Notes: generated from the letters alone by a model not told the origin. Positions 45,095 to 57,091 are shown, counted from the stretch's first letter. The stretch is DNA of 64,000 nt from Janibacter terrae NBRC 107853 (GCF_001591405.1 NZ_BCUV01000007.1:186001-250000); one strand, 5' to 3'. Numbers and translations: made by a program.

Positions 45095-45463
45095 TCAGAT
45101 CACCTCCGGTGCGAGCGAGACGATCTTCATGAACTTCTTGTCGCGCAGCTCGCGACCGACCGGGCCGAAGATGCGCGTCCCGCGCGGCTCGCCGTCGGCC
45201 TTGAGGATGACGGCGGCGTTCTCGTCGAACTTGATGTAGGAACCGTCGTTGCGGCGACGCTCCTTGGTGGTACGAACGATGACCGCCTTGACGACGTCAC
45301 CCTTCTTGACATTGCCACCGGGGATGGCGTCCTTGACGGTGGCGACGATCGTGTCGCCGATGCCGGCGTACCGGCGACCGGAGCCGCCGAGCACACGGAT
45401 GCACAGGATCTCCTTGGCACCGGTGTTGTCGGCGACGCGAAGTCGCGACTCCTGCTGGATCAC
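45095..45463 (-). CDS. rplN: 50S ribosomal protein L14
   Basis: The 122-residue protein starts [20 protein letters not shown] and contains [20 protein letters not shown] and [11 protein letters not shown]. It begins at GTG with AGGAG upstream. A terminator-like hairpin in the 109-base gap after rpsQ suggests that rplN starts a separate spc transcript or is attenuated. Confidence 0.97.
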   Translation of the reverse strand: MIQQESRLRVADNTGAKEILCIRVLGGSGRRYAGIGDTIVATVKDAIPGGNVKKGDVVKAVIVRTTKERRRNDGSYIKFDENAAVILKADGEPRGTRIFGPVGRELRDKKFMKIVSLAPEVI

Positions 45464-45534
45464 TTCTCACTCCTGTCGTCGTGCTGGTTCTCGCCGCGGC
45501 GAGCCTGGCCGAACTGATGTGGTCTTCGTCCGGG

Positions 45535-45558
45535 CGAAGGGGGCGTGTGCCCCCTTCG
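45535..45558 (-). terminator. hairpin between rpsQ and rplN (S10/spc boundary)
   Basis: CGAAGGGGGC (45535-45544) pairs perfectly with GCCCCCTTCG (45549-45558) around GTGT, with one more G/C pair outside. It lies 14 bases after the rpsQ stop and uses the same CGAAGGGGG arms as the operon-end terminators. Confidence 0.7.
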
Positions 45559-45572
45559 CGTCCGGGGTGGCC

Positions 45573-45860
45573 TTACTTGGCCTTTTCGAGGATCTCGACG
45601 ATGCGCCAGCGCTTGGTGGCGGACAGCGGTCGGGTCTCCATGATGACGACGTGGTCGCCGACGCCGGCGCTGTTCTGCTCGTCGTGCGCCTTGACCTTGG
45701 AGGTCTTGCGCATGACCTTGCCGTACAGCGCGTGCTTGACGCGGTCCTCGACCTCGACGACAACGGTCTTGTCCATCTTGTCGGAGACGACGTAGCCGCG
45801 GCGCGTCTTGCGGTCGTTTCGCACGGTGGAGCTCACGGGTCCTTTCACGTTTTCGCTCAC
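45573..45860 (-). CDS. rpsQ: 30S ribosomal protein S17
   Basis: The 95-residue protein carries [20 protein letters not shown] and [21 protein letters not shown]17 binds the 5' domain of 16S rRNA. It starts at GTG overlapping the rpmC stop by 4 bases. Confidence 0.96.
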   Translation of the reverse strand: MSENVKGPVSSTVRNDRKTRRGYVVSDKMDKTVVVEVEDRVKHALYGKVMRKTSKVKAHDEQNSAGVGDHVVIMETRPLSATKRWRIVEILEKAK

Positions 45861-46084
45861 TTGGACCCACCGATCCCGAGCTCGCGCTCGCGCATCTCGG
45901 TGTAGATCCGAGCGATGTCCTTGCGGACCGCGCGGAGGCGGCCATGGTTGTCCAGCTGGCCGGTGGCCGACTGGAAACGGAGGTTGAAGAGCTCCTCCTT
46001 GGCCTTGCGCAGCTCGTCGACCAGACGCTCGTCGGTCAGCTCACGCAGGTCCGTGGGGGTCAGGTCCTTCGATCCGACTGCCAT
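45857..46084 (-). CDS. rpmC: 50S ribosomal protein L29
   Basis: The 75-residue helical protein has [20 protein letters not shown] and [19 protein letters not shown], typical of L29 near the exit tunnel. Its start is fused to the rplP stop (shared base) and its end overlaps rpsQ. Confidence 0.96.
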   Translation of the reverse strand: MAVGSKDLTPTDLRELTDERLVDELRKAKEELFNLRFQSATGQLDNHGRLRAVRKDIARIYTEMRERELGIGGSK

Positions 46085-46503
46085 CAGATGTCACCACCCT
46101 CACGCGCGACGAAGCGGCACTTCATCGGCAGCTTGTGCATCGCCAGGCGCATGGCCTCGCGAGCGGTCTCCTCGTCCACGCCGGAGATCTCGAACATGAT
46201 CCGGCCGGGCTTGACGTTGGCGACCCACCACTCGGGCGAGCCCTTGCCGGAACCCATGCGGGTCTCAGCCGGCTTCTTGGTGAGCGGACGGTCCGGGTAG
46301 ATGTTGATCCAGACCTTGCCACCACGCTTCATGTAGCGCGTCATGGCGATACGAGCGGCCTCGATCTGCCGGTTGGTGACGTACGCCGGCGATAGCGCCT
46401 GGAGCCCGTAGTCACCGAAGGTGACGGCCGTGCCGCCCTTCGCCATGCCGGAGCGCTTGGGGTGGTGCTGCTTGCGGTGCTTGACCCGTCGGGGGATCAA
46501 CAT
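46084..46503 (-). CDS. rplP: 50S ribosomal protein L16
   Basis: The 139-residue protein starts [20 protein letters not shown] and contains [20 protein letters not shown] and [19 protein letters not shown]. The Arg in RMGSGKG is the residue hydroxylated in some bacteria. The ATG at 46503 lies 1 base after the rpsC stop. Confidence 0.97.
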   Translation of the reverse strand: MLIPRRVKHRKQHHPKRSGMAKGGTAVTFGDYGLQALSPAYVTNRQIEAARIAMTRYMKRGGKVWINIYPDRPLTKKPAETRMGSGKGSPEWWVANVKPGRIMFEISGVDEETAREAMRLAMHKLPMKCRFVAREGGDI

Positions 46504-46504
46504 C

Positions 46505-47323
46505 TCAGGACTCTCCCTCGGTCTTGGCCGGAGCCTCGGCGGCGGGAGCCTCAGCGGGGGCGGCCTGGGCCTGACCCTCGTTGCGGTCGCCACCGCGACG
46601 GGCGCGGGCGGGGCGGTCGTCGCGGTCGCGACGCGGGCCACGACCACGGGGAGCTGCGGTCGCCTGCTGCGCCGCGAACTCCTTCTCGGTCATGTCGCCC
46701 TTGTAGATCCAGACCTTGACGCCGATGCGGCCGAAGGTCGTGCGGGCCTCGTAGAAGCCGTAGTCGATGTTCGCGCGGAGGGTGTGCAGCGGCACGCGAC
46801 CCTCGCGGTAGAACTCGGAGCGGGACATCTCGGCACCACCGAGGCGGCCGGAGCACTGGATCCGGATGCCCTTCGCACCGGCGCGGAGGGAGGACTGCAT
46901 CCCCTTGCGCATGGCGCGACGGAAGGTGACGCGAGCAGCGAGCTGCTCGGCGATGCCCTGGGCGACGAGCTGGGCCTCGATCTCGGGGTTCTTGACCTCG
47001 AGGATGTTCAGCTGCACCTGCTTGCCGGTGAGCTTCTCGAGCTCGCCGCGGATGCGGTCGGCCTCGGCGCCACGGCGACCGATGACGATGCCCGGGCGCG
47101 CGGTGTGGATGTCCACACGCACGCGGTCACGGGTGCGCTCGATCTCGACGCGGGCGATGCCGGCGCGCTCCATGCCCGTGGACATGAGCTTGCGGATCGC
47201 GACGTCTTCCTTGACGTAGTCGCGGTAGCGCTGGCCCTCCTTGTTGGAGTCGGCGAACCAGCGGCTCTTGTGGTCGGTGGTGATGCCCAGACGGAAGCCG
47301 TGCGGGTTGATCTTCTGACCCAT
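46505..47323 (-). CDS. rpsC: 30S ribosomal protein S3
   Basis: The 272-residue protein has the KH domain ([20 protein letters not shown]) and the C-terminal S3 domain ([20 protein letters not shown]). A low-complexity tail of about 55 residues, rich in Arg/Gly then Ala/Glu, is common in actinobacteria. It shares its first base with the rplV stop region. Confidence 0.96.
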   Translation of the reverse strand: MGQKINPHGFRLGITTDHKSRWFADSNKEGQRYRDYVKEDVAIRKLMSTGMERAGIARVEIERTRDRVRVDIHTARPGIVIGRRGAEADRIRGELEKLTGKQVQLNILEVKNPEIEAQLVAQGIAEQLAARVTFRRAMRKGMQSSLRAGAKGIRIQCSGRLGGAEMSRSEFYREGRVPLHTLRANIDYGFYEARTTFGRIGVKVWIYKGDMTEKEFAAQQATAAPRGRGPRRDRDDRPARARRGGDRNEGQAQAAPAEAPAAEAPAKTEGES

Positions 47324-47733
47324 CAGCGGGTCCCTCCCTTCGCGGCCTTCTCAGGCTTGCTCGTCACGAGGACGGTGATGTGGCTGGTGCGCTTGTTGAT
47401 CCGGCCGGCGCGGCCCTGGGCCCGCGGACGGAAACGCTTCATCGTCGGGCCCTCGTCGACGAAGGCCGAGGAGATGACGAGGTTGCGCTCGTCGAAGGGC
47501 TCCCCCGCCTCGTCGGCCTTGACGCGCAGGTTGGCGATGGCGCTCTGCAGGACCTTGAGGGTCGGCTCGGACGCGGTCTGCGGCGCGAACTGCAGGGTCG
47601 CGATCGCGGTCATGGTGTCCTTGCCGCGGATCATGTCCACGACACGACGCGCCTTCTGCGGCGTCACGCGGACGTGACGCGCGGAGGCACGGGCGAACAG
47701 CGTCTCCTGCTCGGTGGTCTCGGTGGCAGGCAT
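47323..47733 (-). CDS. rplV: 50S ribosomal protein L22
   Basis: The 136-residue protein has [20 protein letters not shown] and the exit-tunnel hairpin region followed by the signature [20 protein letters not shown]. No change is seen at the positions usually linked to macrolide resistance, though the loop was not compared in detail. It lies between rpsS and rpsC. Confidence 0.96.
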   Translation of the reverse strand: MPATETTEQETLFARASARHVRVTPQKARRVVDMIRGKDTMTAIATLQFAPQTASEPTLKVLQSAIANLRVKADEAGEPFDERNLVISSAFVDEGPTMKRFRPRAQGRAGRINKRTSHITVLVTSKPEKAAKGGTR

Positions 47734-48014
47734 CAGCGACGACGTCCCTTCTTGTCGTCCTTCACGTGACCGCGGAAGGTGCGGGTCGGTGCGAACTCGC
47801 CGAGCTTGTGGCCGACCATCGCCTCGGTGACGAACACCGGGACGTGCTTGCGGCCGTCGTGCACGGCGAAGGTGTGGCCGAGCATGTCCGGCGAGATCAC
47901 CGAACGGCGCGACCAGGTCTTGATGACGTTCTTGGTGCCCGCTTCGTTCTGGACGTCGACCTTCTTCTGAAGGTGGTCGTCGATGAAGGGGCCCTTCTTC
48001 AAACTACGAGGCAT
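47733..48014 (-). CDS. rpsS: 30S ribosomal protein S19
   Basis: The 93-residue protein reads [20 protein letters not shown] with [20 protein letters not shown] and [13 protein letters not shown] chose the ATG at 48014 with AGGAG 9 bases upstream; an in-frame TTG two codons earlier is unlikely. Confidence 0.97.
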   Translation of the reverse strand: MPRSLKKGPFIDDHLQKKVDVQNEAGTKNVIKTWSRRSVISPDMLGHTFAVHDGRKHVPVFVTEAMVGHKLGEFAPTRTFRGHVKDDKKGRRR

Positions 48015-48029
48015 GTCCAAAGGCTCCTA

Positions 48030-48866
48030 TCAGCGCTTCTTGCCGGTGCGGCGGCGACGGACGATGAGCTTGTCGCTCGCCTTGCCGGGACGCCGGGTAC
48101 GGCCCTCGGGCTTACCCCAGGGCGAGACGGGGTGACGGCCACCGGAAGTACGGCCCTCGCCACCACCGTGCGGGTGGTCGACCGGGTTCATGACGACACC
48201 ACGGACGGTCGGGCGCTTGCCCTTCCACCGCATGCGGCCGGCCTTGCCCCAGTTGATGTTCGACTGCTCGGCGTTGCCGACCTCACCGACGGTGGCGCGG
48301 CAGCGCACGTCGACGCGACGGACCTCACCGGAGGGCATGCGCAGCGTGGCGTACGGCCCTTCCTTGGCGAGCAGCTGGATGCTGACACCCGCGGAGCGGG
48401 CCAGCTTGGCACCGCCACCCGGACGCAGCTCCACGGCGTGGATCGTCGTGCCGTTGGGGATGTTGCGCAGCGGCAGGTTGTTGCCCACCTTGATGTCGGC
48501 GGACGGGCCGTTCTCGATGACCGTGCCCTGCGCGAGCTTGTTCGGCGCCAGGATGTAGCGCTTCTCGCCGTCGGCGTAGTGCAGCAGCGCGATGCGGGCG
48601 GTGCGGTTGGGGTCGTACTCGATGTGAGCGACCTTGGCCGGCACGCCGTCCTTGTCGTGGCGACGGAAGTCGATGACGCGGTAGGCACGCTTGTGGCCAC
48701 CACCGATGTGACGGGTGGTGATGCGGCCGGTGGAGTTGCGGCCACCGGTCTTGCTCAGCGGACGGACCAGCGACTTCTCAGGCGTGGAGCGCGTGACCTC
48801 GACGAAGTCGGCGACAGAGCTGCCGCGACGACCCGGGGTGGTCGGCTTGTACTTACGGATACCCAT
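48030..48866 (-). CDS. rplB: 50S ribosomal protein L2
   Basis: The 278-residue protein has the RNA-binding core [20 protein letters not shown] and the peptidyl-transferase-proximal [20 protein letters not shown] loop with its conserved His. The C-terminus is basic. It lies 22 bases after rplW. Confidence 0.97.
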   Translation of the reverse strand: MGIRKYKPTTPGRRGSSVADFVEVTRSTPEKSLVRPLSKTGGRNSTGRITTRHIGGGHKRAYRVIDFRRHDKDGVPAKVAHIEYDPNRTARIALLHYADGEKRYILAPNKLAQGTVIENGPSADIKVGNNLPLRNIPNGTTIHAVELRPGGGAKLARSAGVSIQLLAKEGPYATLRMPSGEVRRVDVRCRATVGEVGNAEQSNINWGKAGRMRWKGKRPTVRGVVMNPVDHPHGGGEGRTSGGRHPVSPWGKPEGRTRRPGKASDKLIVRRRRTGKKR

Positions 48867-48888
48867 TGGTTCTTCCTTGTCCTCTCCG

Positions 48889-49206
48889 TCAGCCCTGGCC
48901 GCCGAAGATGTCGATCGTGCCCTCGCGGAGGGTGACGATCGCGCGCTTCGTGTCCTTGCGCTTACCGGTGCCGAACCGGGTGCGTCGGGCCTTGCCGACT
49001 CGGTTCATGGTGTGCACGGAGTCGACCTTGACGCCGAAGATCTGCTCGACGGCGATCTTGATCTCGGTCTTGTTGGACCGCGGGTCGACGATGAAGGTGT
49101 ACTTGCCCTCGTCGAGGAGACCGTAGGACTTCTCCGAGACGACGGGACGGATCAGGATGTCGCGCGGGTCCTTGATCTGGGACGCGCTCGTGATGGACTC
49201 GCTCAC
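48889..49206 (-). CDS. rplW: 50S ribosomal protein L23
   Basis: The 105-residue protein contains [35 protein letters not shown] and [20 protein letters not shown]. It forms the chaperone and SRP docking site at the exit tunnel. It starts at GTG overlapping the rplD stop (GTGA). Confidence 0.96.
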   Translation of the reverse strand: MSESITSASQIKDPRDILIRPVVSEKSYGLLDEGKYTFIVDPRSNKTEIKIAVEQIFGVKVDSVHTMNRVGKARRTRFGTGKRKDTKRAIVTLREGTIDIFGGQG

Positions 49207-49856
49207 TTGTCCGTCTCCTCTGCGTTCTTGGGCGCGGGCCCGGCGAGGAAGGCCTCGAGAGCCGCCTGGGTGAAGACGACGTCGTCGGAGCACAGCACGT
49301 CGTAGGTGTTGAGCTGGTCGGCCGCGAGCACGTGGACGTCCACGAGGTTGCGGACCGACTTCCACGCCGCGTCGTTGCCGCGCTCGATGACGACGAGCAG
49401 GTTCTTGCGCTCGCTCAGGCCACCGAGGATCGCGGCGACGCTCTTGGTGGAGGGGGTCTCCCCCTCGAGGAGCGCGCTCAGCACGTGGATGCGGCCGTGG
49501 CGCGCCCGGTCGGAGAGGGCACCGCGCAGGGCGGCGGCCTTCATCTTCTTGGGGGTGCGCTGGCTGTACTCACGCGGCTGCGGGCCGTGGACGACGCCAC
49601 CGCCGGCGAACTGCGGGGCGCGGGTCGAGCCCTGACGGGCCCGGCCGGTGCCCTTCTGCCGGTACGGCTTGCGGCCACCACCGCGCACCTCTGCGCGGGT
49701 CTTGGTCGAGTGCGTGCCCTGGCGCGCTGCGGCGAGCTGGGCGACGACGACCTGGTGGATGAGCGGGACGTTGACCTGCACGTCGAAGATCTCGGCGGGC
49801 AGCTCCACGGTCCCGGCAGCGGTTCCGGCCGGGTTGATGATGTCGATGCTCGGCAC
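49203..49856 (-). CDS. rplD: 50S ribosomal protein L4
   Basis: The 217-residue protein has the extended tunnel loop [20 protein letters not shown] and [20 protein letters not shown], then the globular domain ending near [11 protein letters not shown]. It starts at GTG with GGGAG upstream, 1 base after rplC. Confidence 0.96.
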   Translation of the reverse strand: MPSIDIINPAGTAAGTVELPAEIFDVQVNVPLIHQVVVAQLAAARQGTHSTKTRAEVRGGGRKPYRQKGTGRARQGSTRAPQFAGGGVVHGPQPREYSQRTPKKMKAAALRGALSDRARHGRIHVLSALLEGETPSTKSVAAILGGLSERKNLLVVIERGNDAAWKSVRNLVDVHVLAADQLNTYDVLCSDDVVFTQAALEAFLAGPAPKNAEETDK

Positions 49857-49857
49857 G

Positions 49858-50514
49858 TCAGGCTCCCTTCACCGAGGTGCGGACGAGGACGACGCCACCG
49901 CGGGGGCCGGGGACGGCACCCTTGACGAGCAGCAGGCCCTTCTCGGCGTCCACGGCGTGGATCGTCAGGTTCTGGGTGGTCTGGCGCACGCCGCCCATGC
50001 GGCCGGCCATGCGCATCCCCTTGAAGACGCGACCCGGGGTGGCGCAGCCACCGATCGAGCCGGGCTTGCGGTGGTTGCGGTGGGCACCGTGGGAGGCGCT
50101 GACGCCGGCGAAGCCGTGACGCTTCATGACGCCGGCGAAGCCCTTGCCCTTGGTGGTGCCGGTGACGTCGATGGCCTGCCCGTTCTCGAACAGCTCGACC
50201 GTCACCTCCTGGCCGAGGGTGTACTCGGCGGCGTCGGCGGTGCGCAGCTCGATGAGGTGGCGGCGCGGGGTGGCGCCGGCCTTGGCGAAGTGGCCGCTCG
50301 TGGGCTGGTTCACCTTGCGGGGGTCGATGGCGCCGTAGGCGATCTGCACGGCGTCGTACCCGTCGGTCTCGACATTGCGGACCTGGGTGACGACGCACGG
50401 GCCGGCCTGGATGACGGTGACCGGGACGAGGCGGTTCTCCTCGTCCCAGACCTGCGTCATGCCGAGCTTCTCGCCGAGCACGCCCTTGACGGTCTTGGTG
50501 GCAGTGGTGGTCAT
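49858..50514 (-). CDS. rplC: 50S ribosomal protein L3
   Basis: The 218-residue protein starts with [20 protein letters not shown] and contains [19 protein letters not shown] and [17 protein letters not shown], then [15 protein letters not shown]. It lies 17 bases after rpsJ. Confidence 0.97.
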   Translation of the reverse strand: MTTTATKTVKGVLGEKLGMTQVWDEENRLVPVTVIQAGPCVVTQVRNVETDGYDAVQIAYGAIDPRKVNQPTSGHFAKAGATPRRHLIELRTADAAEYTLGQEVTVELFENGQAIDVTGTTKGKGFAGVMKRHGFAGVSASHGAHRNHRKPGSIGGCATPGRVFKGMRMAGRMGGVRQTTQNLTIHAVDAEKGLLLVKGAVPGPRGGVVLVRTSVKGA

Positions 50515-50531
50515 GTCTCGTCTTCCCCGGA

Positions 50532-50840
50532 TCAGAGCTTGATCTCGATGTTGACGTCAGCCGGGAGGTCGAGACGCATCAGCGAGTCGACGGCCTTGGG
50601 CGTCGGGTCGATGATGTCGATGAGGCGCTTGTGGGTGCGCATCTCGAAGTGCTCGCGGCTGTCCTTGTACTTGTGCGGCGAACGGATGACGCAGAACACG
50701 TTCTTCTCCGTCGGCAGCGGCACGGGGCCGACCACCGTTGCGCCGGCACGGGTCACGGTGTCGACGATCTTTCGCGCCGAGTTGTCGATGACCTCGTGGT
50801 CATACGACTTCAACCGGATGCGGATCTTCTGTCCCGCCAT
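50532..50840 (-). CDS. rpsJ: 30S ribosomal protein S10
   Basis: The 102-residue protein begins [20 protein letters not shown] and contains [20 protein letters not shown] and [12 protein letters not shown]. In addition to its ribosomal role it is the NusE antitermination factor. It heads the S10 operon. The frame is open further upstream, but the ATG at 50840 gives the universal N-terminus. Confidence 0.97.
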   Translation of the reverse strand: MAGQKIRIRLKSYDHEVIDNSARKIVDTVTRAGATVVGPVPLPTEKNVFCVIRSPHKYKDSREHFEMRTHKRLIDIIDPTPKAVDSLMRLDLPADVNIEIKL

Positions 50841-51169
50841 CTGTGTGTCCGTCTCTCTCTCGCCGTCGTGCTGTGGTCTGTGTGGGCCCGGCCCGGTCTC
50901 CGACCCCCGCGGTCGGGTGTGTCGCACCCGCTCCGCAGCGCGACGACATGCCGAAGGGCAGATCGTGCGCCTGGTCGTCGACCCGGACGAACCGGATCGT
51001 GCTCTGGCTCCGATGTGTCGCCCCGCTGCGCGGTGCGATGCGTTGTCATCGGGCTGGCGATGACGCCGGCGACCACAGCACAGGGCTGGTCGCGGCACCA
51101 CCGCTCAACAAGCAACCTGACAAGTGTGCCAGAGGCGGCGCGCCTGATCCAAATCGGAGGCGAAGGGGG
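50841..51169. other. leader and promoter region of the S10 operon
   Basis: This 329-base non-coding stretch lies between rpsJ and the YihY gene, both on the minus strand. A weak TTGTCA -35 candidate lies on the minus strand at 51118-51123, without a good -10. I see no hairpin resembling the E. coli L4 feedback leader. One CGAAGGGGG word lies at about 51163, 6 bases upstream of the YihY stop codon position. Confidence 0.4.
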
Positions 51170-52270
51170 TTACTCCGGGCGGTCCCGGTCGGCGAGGTCG
51201 GCGGCCGAACGACCCTGATCGTGCAGGCCCTCGATACGCAGCGAACGGGCCTCCTCGACGATCTCGCCCTGGGCCTCGGCGGCCGCATCGGACTTCGTCG
51301 TGTCGCGCAACGGGAGCGGCAGCTCGTCCTCGGCGGGCAGACCCGCCTGCAGCTGCCGGGAGCGCTCGATCTCGGAGTCGAGCTCGGCACCCAGGAGCAG
51401 GACGTTGTTGATGATCCACAGCCACAGGAGTGTGACGATCACGCCGGCGAGCGACCCGTAGGTCTTGTTGTACGAGCCGAAGTTGGAGACGTAGAAGCCG
51501 AAGACGACCGAGGCGAGGATCGCGACGACGATCGCCACCGCTGCGCCCGGGCTGAGCCAGCGGAACTTGGGCTGACGGACATTTGGGGTCGCCCAGTAGA
51601 GCAGGCCGACCATGAAGACCACGACGAGCAGGATGACCGGCCACTTGGCGATGTTCCAGGCCATCACCGCCGCGTCGCCGAGGCCGATCGTGTCGCCGAT
51701 GACGCGGGCGAGGTCGCCGCTCACCGCGACCGAGAGGATGATCGCGGCCGCGAGCACGAGGAGCACGGCGGTGACGACGAGCTGCATCGGGCGCAGCTTG
51801 ATGAACTTGCGGCCCTCCGGCACCTCGTAGATCTTGTTGAGTGCCCGGCCGAAGGCCCCGACGTAGCCGGAGGCCGACCACAACGCACCGGCCAGACCCA
51901 CGACGAGGCCGAGCCCGGCTGCGGACGACGTGACCATCTGCTCCAGCGGCCCCTCGAGCGTGTCGCTCACGCTGCCGGTGCCGAGCTGGTCGAGCACGTC
52001 GAGGATCGTCGTCTTGGTCTGCTCCGGCTCCCCCACCAGACCGAGGATGGAGACCAGCGCGAGGAGCGCGGGGAAGATCGAGAGCACGGAGAAGTAGGTC
52101 AGCGCCGCGGCGAGGTCCGTGCACCCGTCGGCGCTGAACTCCTTGAGGGCCCGCTTGGCGGCGAAGCGCCAGCTGCGTCCCTTGAGCTCGCGCAGGGACG
52201 GCTTGACGTCCTCGTCGAACCCGTCGTGCTCGGTGCGCCTGTCGGCGCCTGTGGTCTCGGCGGTGGCCAT
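51170..52270 (-). CDS. YihY/BrkB-family membrane protein
   Basis: The 366-residue product has the YihY (formerly ribonuclease BN) family layout. A cytosolic N-terminus is followed by six membrane segments. ALTYFSVLSIFPALLALVSI is the first, GLAGALWSASGYVGAFGRAL carries the W-S-A/S-x-G family motif, and GVIVTLLWLWIINNVLLLGAEL comes last, followed by an acidic tail. The function is unknown; some members were called virulence factors. It sits between tuf and rpsJ, separating the str and S10 operons. A TAGGGT box (52310-52315, minus) and GGAGAGG precede the ATG. Confidence 0.88.
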   Translation of the reverse strand: MATAETTGADRRTEHDGFDEDVKPSLRELKGRSWRFAAKRALKEFSADGCTDLAAALTYFSVLSIFPALLALVSILGLVGEPEQTKTTILDVLDQLGTGSVSDTLEGPLEQMVTSSAAGLGLVVGLAGALWSASGYVGAFGRALNKIYEVPEGRKFIKLRPMQLVVTAVLLVLAAAIILSVAVSGDLARVIGDTIGLGDAAVMAWNIAKWPVILLVVVFMVGLLYWATPNVRQPKFRWLSPGAAVAIVVAILASVVFGFYVSNFGSYNKTYGSLAGVIVTLLWLWIINNVLLLGAELDSEIERSRQLQAGLPAEDELPLPLRDTTKSDAAAEAQGEIVEEARSLRIEGLHDQGRSAADLADRDRPE

Positions 52271-52367
52271 GGCGCGGCCTCTCCGTGCTCGGGTACAGGG
52301 GTCGACCCAACCCTAGGCCGAAGGGAGCGCCTCCGCCCTCCCGACACGACGGCACGGCCGAGGCACG

Positions 52368-52410
52368 ACGCAGGGCCCGCCTTCCCCTGACGGGGAGACG
52401 GGCCCTGCGT
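52368..52410 (-). terminator. terminator of the str operon (after tuf)
   Basis: A perfect 12-bp stem (52368-52379 with 52399-52410, ACGCAGGGCCCG) encloses an inner TCCCC/GGGGA hairpin. It lies 27 bases after the tuf stop and before the YihY promoter. Confidence 0.75.
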
Positions 52411-52436
52411 GGTCGCTGACCGGGGTCAGCCCAGGA

Positions 52437-53630
<1,194 letters not shown>

Positions 53631-53741
53631 TGTGTTGTCCTCCTCAGGACGTCTTCTTTGGTTACGCCTTATCCCGGCAGGGTGGCGTCGATTGGGGGTG
53701 TGTGTGGATGTTCCGCGTCGGGATCCCGGTAATGCTACCGG

Positions 53742-55865
53742 TCACTCGCCTCGGGTCTTCTTGATGATCTCCTCGGCAACGGCCTTGGGGACCTCTGCGT
53801 ACGAGTCGAACTCCATCGAGTAGTTCGCCCGGCCCTGGGTCTTCGACCGCAGGTCGCCGACGTAGCCGAACATCTCGGACAGGGGGACCAGACCGGTGAC
53901 CACCTTGGCGCCGCTGACGTCCTCCATGGACTGGATCTGGCCACGGCGCGAGTTGATGTCGCCGATGACGTCACCCATGTAGTCCTCGGGGGTGCGCACC
54001 TCGACCTTCATCATCGGCTCCATGAGCACCGGGTCGGCCTTGCGGGCGGCCTCCTTGAAGGCCATCGAGCCGGCGATCTTGAAGGCCATCTCCGAGGAGT
54101 CGACGTCGTGGTAGGCGCCGTCGATCAGGGTGGCCTTGACACCGACCACCGGGTACCCGGCGAGGACGCCGTACTGCATCGCGTCCTGGATGCCGGCGTC
54201 GACGCTCGGGATGTACTCGCGCGGGATGCGACCACCGGTGACGGCGTTCTTGAACTCGTACATCTCGCCCTCGTTCTCCTCGTCCGTGACGAGGGGCTCG
54301 AAGGTGATCTGCACCTTGGCGAACTGGCCGGACCCACCGGTCTGCTTCTTGTGCGTGTAGTCGTACTTCTCGACCGCGCGACGGATGGTCTCGCGGTAGG
54401 CTACCTGCGGCTTGCCGATGTTGGCCTCGACCTTGAACTCGCGCCGCATCCGGTCGACGAAGACGTCGAGGTGGAGCTCGCCCATGCCGGCGATGATCGT
54501 CTGGCCCGTCTCCTCGTCGAGGGAGACCTGGAAGGTCGGGTCCTCGGCGACGAGACGCTGGATCGCGGAGCCGAGCTTCTCCTGGTCGCCCTTGGTCTTG
54601 GGCTCGATGGCCACCTGGATGACCGGGGCGGGGAAGGACATCGACTCGAGGATGACCGGCGCCTGGATGTCGCTCAGGGTGTCACCCGTGGTGGTCTCCT
54701 TCAGACCGATGACGGCGTAGATGTGGCCCGCCATCGCCTCGTCGACCGGGTTCTCCTTGTTGGCGTGCATCTGGAAGAGCTTGCCGATGCGCTCCTTCTT
54801 GCCCTTGGTCGAGTTGATGACCTGGGTGCCGGGGACGAGCTTGCCCGAGTACACGCGGATGAAGGTCAGCGTGCCGAAGAAGGGGTGCGCCGCGATCTTG
54901 AAGGCGAGCGCCGAGAAGGGCTCGTCGACGCTCGGCCGGCGCAGCACGACCTCGTCCTCGTTGCCGGGGGCGTGGCCCTCCATGGCGGCGACGTCGAGGG
55001 GGCTGGGCAGGTAGTCGCGCACGGCGTCGAGCACCGGCTGGACGCCACGGTTCTTGAACGCCGAGCCGCAGAAGATCGGGTACAGCTCCGAGTTGACCGT
55101 GAGCTTGCGGATGCCCGCCTTGAGCTCCTCGTCGGTCAGCTCCTCGCCACCGAGGTACTTCTCCATGAGCTCGTCGTCAGCCTCGGCGACGCGCTCGACG
55201 ATGTGGTTGCGGTACTCCTCCGCCTTGGCCTGCAGGTCCGCCGGGATCTCCTGGGTCTCGTACGAGGCACCCAGGGTGACGTCACCCTTGGCGTCGCCGG
55301 GCCACACGAGCGCCTTCATCTTGATCAGGTCGACGACGCCGACGAAGTCGTTCTCGGCGCCGATCGGCAGCTGCATGACGAGCGGCTCCGCACCGAGGCG
55401 GTCCTTGATCGTCTGCACGGTGAAGTAGAAGTCCGCGCCGAGCTTGTCCATCTTGTTGACGAACGCGATGCGGGGGACGTCGTACTTGTCCGCCTGGCGC
55501 CAGACGGTCTCGGACTGGGGCTCGACCCCTTCCTTGCCGTCGAAGACCGCGACCGCGCCGTCGAGCACGCGCAGCGACCGCTCGACCTCGACGGTGAAGT
55601 CGACGTGGCCGGGGGTGTCGATGATGTTGATCTGGGTGTCGTCCCAGAAGGAGGTGACCGCGGCGGACGTGATGGTGATGCCGCGCTCCTTCTCCTGCTC
55701 CATCCAGTCCGTGGTGGAGGCACCGTCGTGCGTCTCGCCCAGCTTGTGGTTGACGCCGGTGTAGAAAAGGATGCGCTCAGTCGTCGTCGTCTTGCCGGCG
55801 TCGATGTGCGCCATGATGCCGATGTTGCGGACCTTGGTCAGGTCCGTCAGGACGTCCTGTGCCAC
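53742..55865 (-). CDS. fusA: elongation factor G
   Basis: The 707-residue translocase has the GTPase motifs [24 protein letters not shown] and NKMD. Domain IV contains [15 protein letters not shown] and [15 protein letters not shown]. It starts at GTG with only a weak purine-rich upstream sequence, 85 bases after rpsG. Length and motifs fit EF-G1, the main translocase, rather than the ribosome-recycling paralogue. Confidence 0.98.
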   Translation of the reverse strand: MAQDVLTDLTKVRNIGIMAHIDAGKTTTTERILFYTGVNHKLGETHDGASTTDWMEQEKERGITITSAAVTSFWDDTQINIIDTPGHVDFTVEVERSLRVLDGAVAVFDGKEGVEPQSETVWRQADKYDVPRIAFVNKMDKLGADFYFTVQTIKDRLGAEPLVMQLPIGAENDFVGVVDLIKMKALVWPGDAKGDVTLGASYETQEIPADLQAKAEEYRNHIVERVAEADDELMEKYLGGEELTDEELKAGIRKLTVNSELYPIFCGSAFKNRGVQPVLDAVRDYLPSPLDVAAMEGHAPGNEDEVVLRRPSVDEPFSALAFKIAAHPFFGTLTFIRVYSGKLVPGTQVINSTKGKKERIGKLFQMHANKENPVDEAMAGHIYAVIGLKETTTGDTLSDIQAPVILESMSFPAPVIQVAIEPKTKGDQEKLGSAIQRLVAEDPTFQVSLDEETGQTIIAGMGELHLDVFVDRMRREFKVEANIGKPQVAYRETIRRAVEKYDYTHKKQTGGSGQFAKVQITFEPLVTDEENEGEMYEFKNAVTGGRIPREYIPSVDAGIQDAMQYGVLAGYPVVGVKATLIDGAYHDVDSSEMAFKIAGSMAFKEAARKADPVLMEPMMKVEVRTPEDYMGDVIGDINSRRGQIQSMEDVSGAKVVTGLVPLSEMFGYVGDLRSKTQGRANYSMEFDSYAEVPKAVAEEIIKKTRGE

Positions 55866-55950
55866 TCGTTATCTCATCTCGCTCGTTGCGGTCGTGTCTG
55901 CCCGTGCGGGCTGGTGGTCGGGGCCGACGGGTGCCGGCCCCGACCTGCTG

Positions 55951-56421
55951 TCACCAGCGGTAGTGCGCGAAGGCCTTGTTGGACTCGGCCATCTTGTGGG
56001 TGTCCTCGCGACGCTTCACCGCGGCACCGAGGCCGTTGCTGGCGTCCAGGATCTCGTTCATGAGGCGCTCGGTCATCGTCTTCTCGCGACGCTGACGGGC
56101 GTAGCCGACGAGCCAGCGCAGCGACAGGGTCGTGGCGCGGCCGGGCTTGACCTCGATCGGGACCTGGTAGGTCGCGCCACCGACACGGCGGGACTTGACC
56201 TCCAAGGAGGGCTTGACGTTGTCGAGCGCGCGCTTGAGCGTCTGGACCGGGTCGGTGCCGGTCTTCTCACGGCAACCCTCGAGGGCGTCGTACACGATCG
56301 ACTCGGCGATGGACTTCTTGCCGTCGAGGAGGATCTTGTTGACCAGCTGGGTCACCAGCGGGGACTGGAAGACCGGGTCGACGACGAGCGGGCGCTTCGG
56401 GGCGGGACCCTTGCGAGGCAT
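55951..56421 (-). CDS. rpsG: 30S ribosomal protein S7
   Basis: The 156-residue protein starts [20 protein letters not shown] and contains [20 protein letters not shown] and [21 protein letters not shown]7 nucleates the 30S head. Its ATG shares a base with the rpsL TAA. Confidence 0.97.
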   Translation of the reverse strand: MPRKGPAPKRPLVVDPVFQSPLVTQLVNKILLDGKKSIAESIVYDALEGCREKTGTDPVQTLKRALDNVKPSLEVKSRRVGGATYQVPIEVKPGRATTLSLRWLVGYARQRREKTMTERLMNEILDASNGLGAAVKRREDTHKMAESNKAFAHYRW

Positions 56422-56795
56422 TACTTCTTCTCCTTCTTGGCGCCGTAACGGCTGCGGGCCTGCTGACGACCCTTGACGCCCTGGGTGTCGAGGGACCCGC
56501 GGACGATCTTGTAACGGACACCGGGGAGGTCCTTCACTCGGCCACCGCGCACGAGCACGATGGAGTGCTCCTGCAGGTTGTGACCGACACCCGGGATGTA
56601 GGCGGTGACCTCGATGCCGCTCGTCAGGCGCACGCGGGCGACCTTGCGAAGGGCAGAGTTCGGCTTCTTGGGGGTGGTGGTGTACACACGCGTGCACACG
56701 CCACGGCGCTGCGGCGAGCCCTTGAGGGCGGGCGTGGCGGCCTTGGACGGCTTGTCCTGCCGACCCTTGCGCACCAGCTGGTTGATGGTAGGCAA
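56421..56795 (-). CDS. rpsL: 30S ribosomal protein S12
   Basis: The 124-residue protein is the decoding-centre S12. It has [11 protein letters not shown], the [19 protein letters not shown] loop and [25 protein letters not shown]. Lysines at the two classic streptomycin-resistance positions (in PKKPNS and RVKDLPG) are unchanged, so it looks streptomycin-sensitive. It starts at TTG, which is unusual for this gene, with GGAG 6 bases upstream. It heads the str operon. Confidence 0.96.
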   Translation of the reverse strand: MPTINQLVRKGRQDKPSKAATPALKGSPQRRGVCTRVYTTTPKKPNSALRKVARVRLTSGIEVTAYIPGVGHNLQEHSIVLVRGGRVKDLPGVRYKIVRGSLDTQGVKGRQQARSRYGAKKEKK

Positions 56796-56968
56796 CCTGA
56801 TCTCCGTACGTTGGTGATGTTGTCTGCGCCGACCGGGTGGACCCGGGCGACGCTCCTTGGATGCCATCCACGACCCCCGCACTCGGGCGTGTCGTCGATG
56901 GTGCTCTTCCCTGCACTCCCCACCACGGTCCGGATGGACCGCGCCCGGGCGCCCGGCAAGAGGGCGGA

Positions 56969-56986
56969 GGCGGTCGTCACCGACCG
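56969..56986 (-). other. hairpin in the rpsL leader
   Basis: GCGGTCG (56969-56975) and CGACCGC (56980-56986) form a perfect 7-bp stem with a 4-base loop in the roughly 230-base rpsL leader. A second small hairpin, CACGGC/GCCGTG, lies at 57001-57015. They may belong to an S7-type feedback or attenuation leader. Confidence 0.35.
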
Positions 56987-57031
56987 CTCCCGGCGCGCTT
57001 CACGGCACAGCCGTGCCACGCACGCTGATCA

Positions 57032-57060
57032 ACGATACCGGCGGGTCCCGAGCGCCACAA
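57032..57060 (-). promoter_or_regulatory. promoter of the str operon
   Basis: On the minus strand TTGTGG (57060-57055) and TATCGT (57037-57032) are separated by exactly 17 bases, the best housekeeping-type promoter in the window. Transcription would start near 57025, leaving a leader of about 230 bases before rpsL. Confidence 0.6.
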
Positions 57061-57091
57061 ATCCGATCCGGCCGCGCCCCGTCGCGGGATG

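Noticed and set aside
50841-51169. An E. coli-type L4 autoregulatory leader before rpsJ
   Set aside because: No matching hairpin series or U-rich pause site could be drawn in this 329-base stretch.
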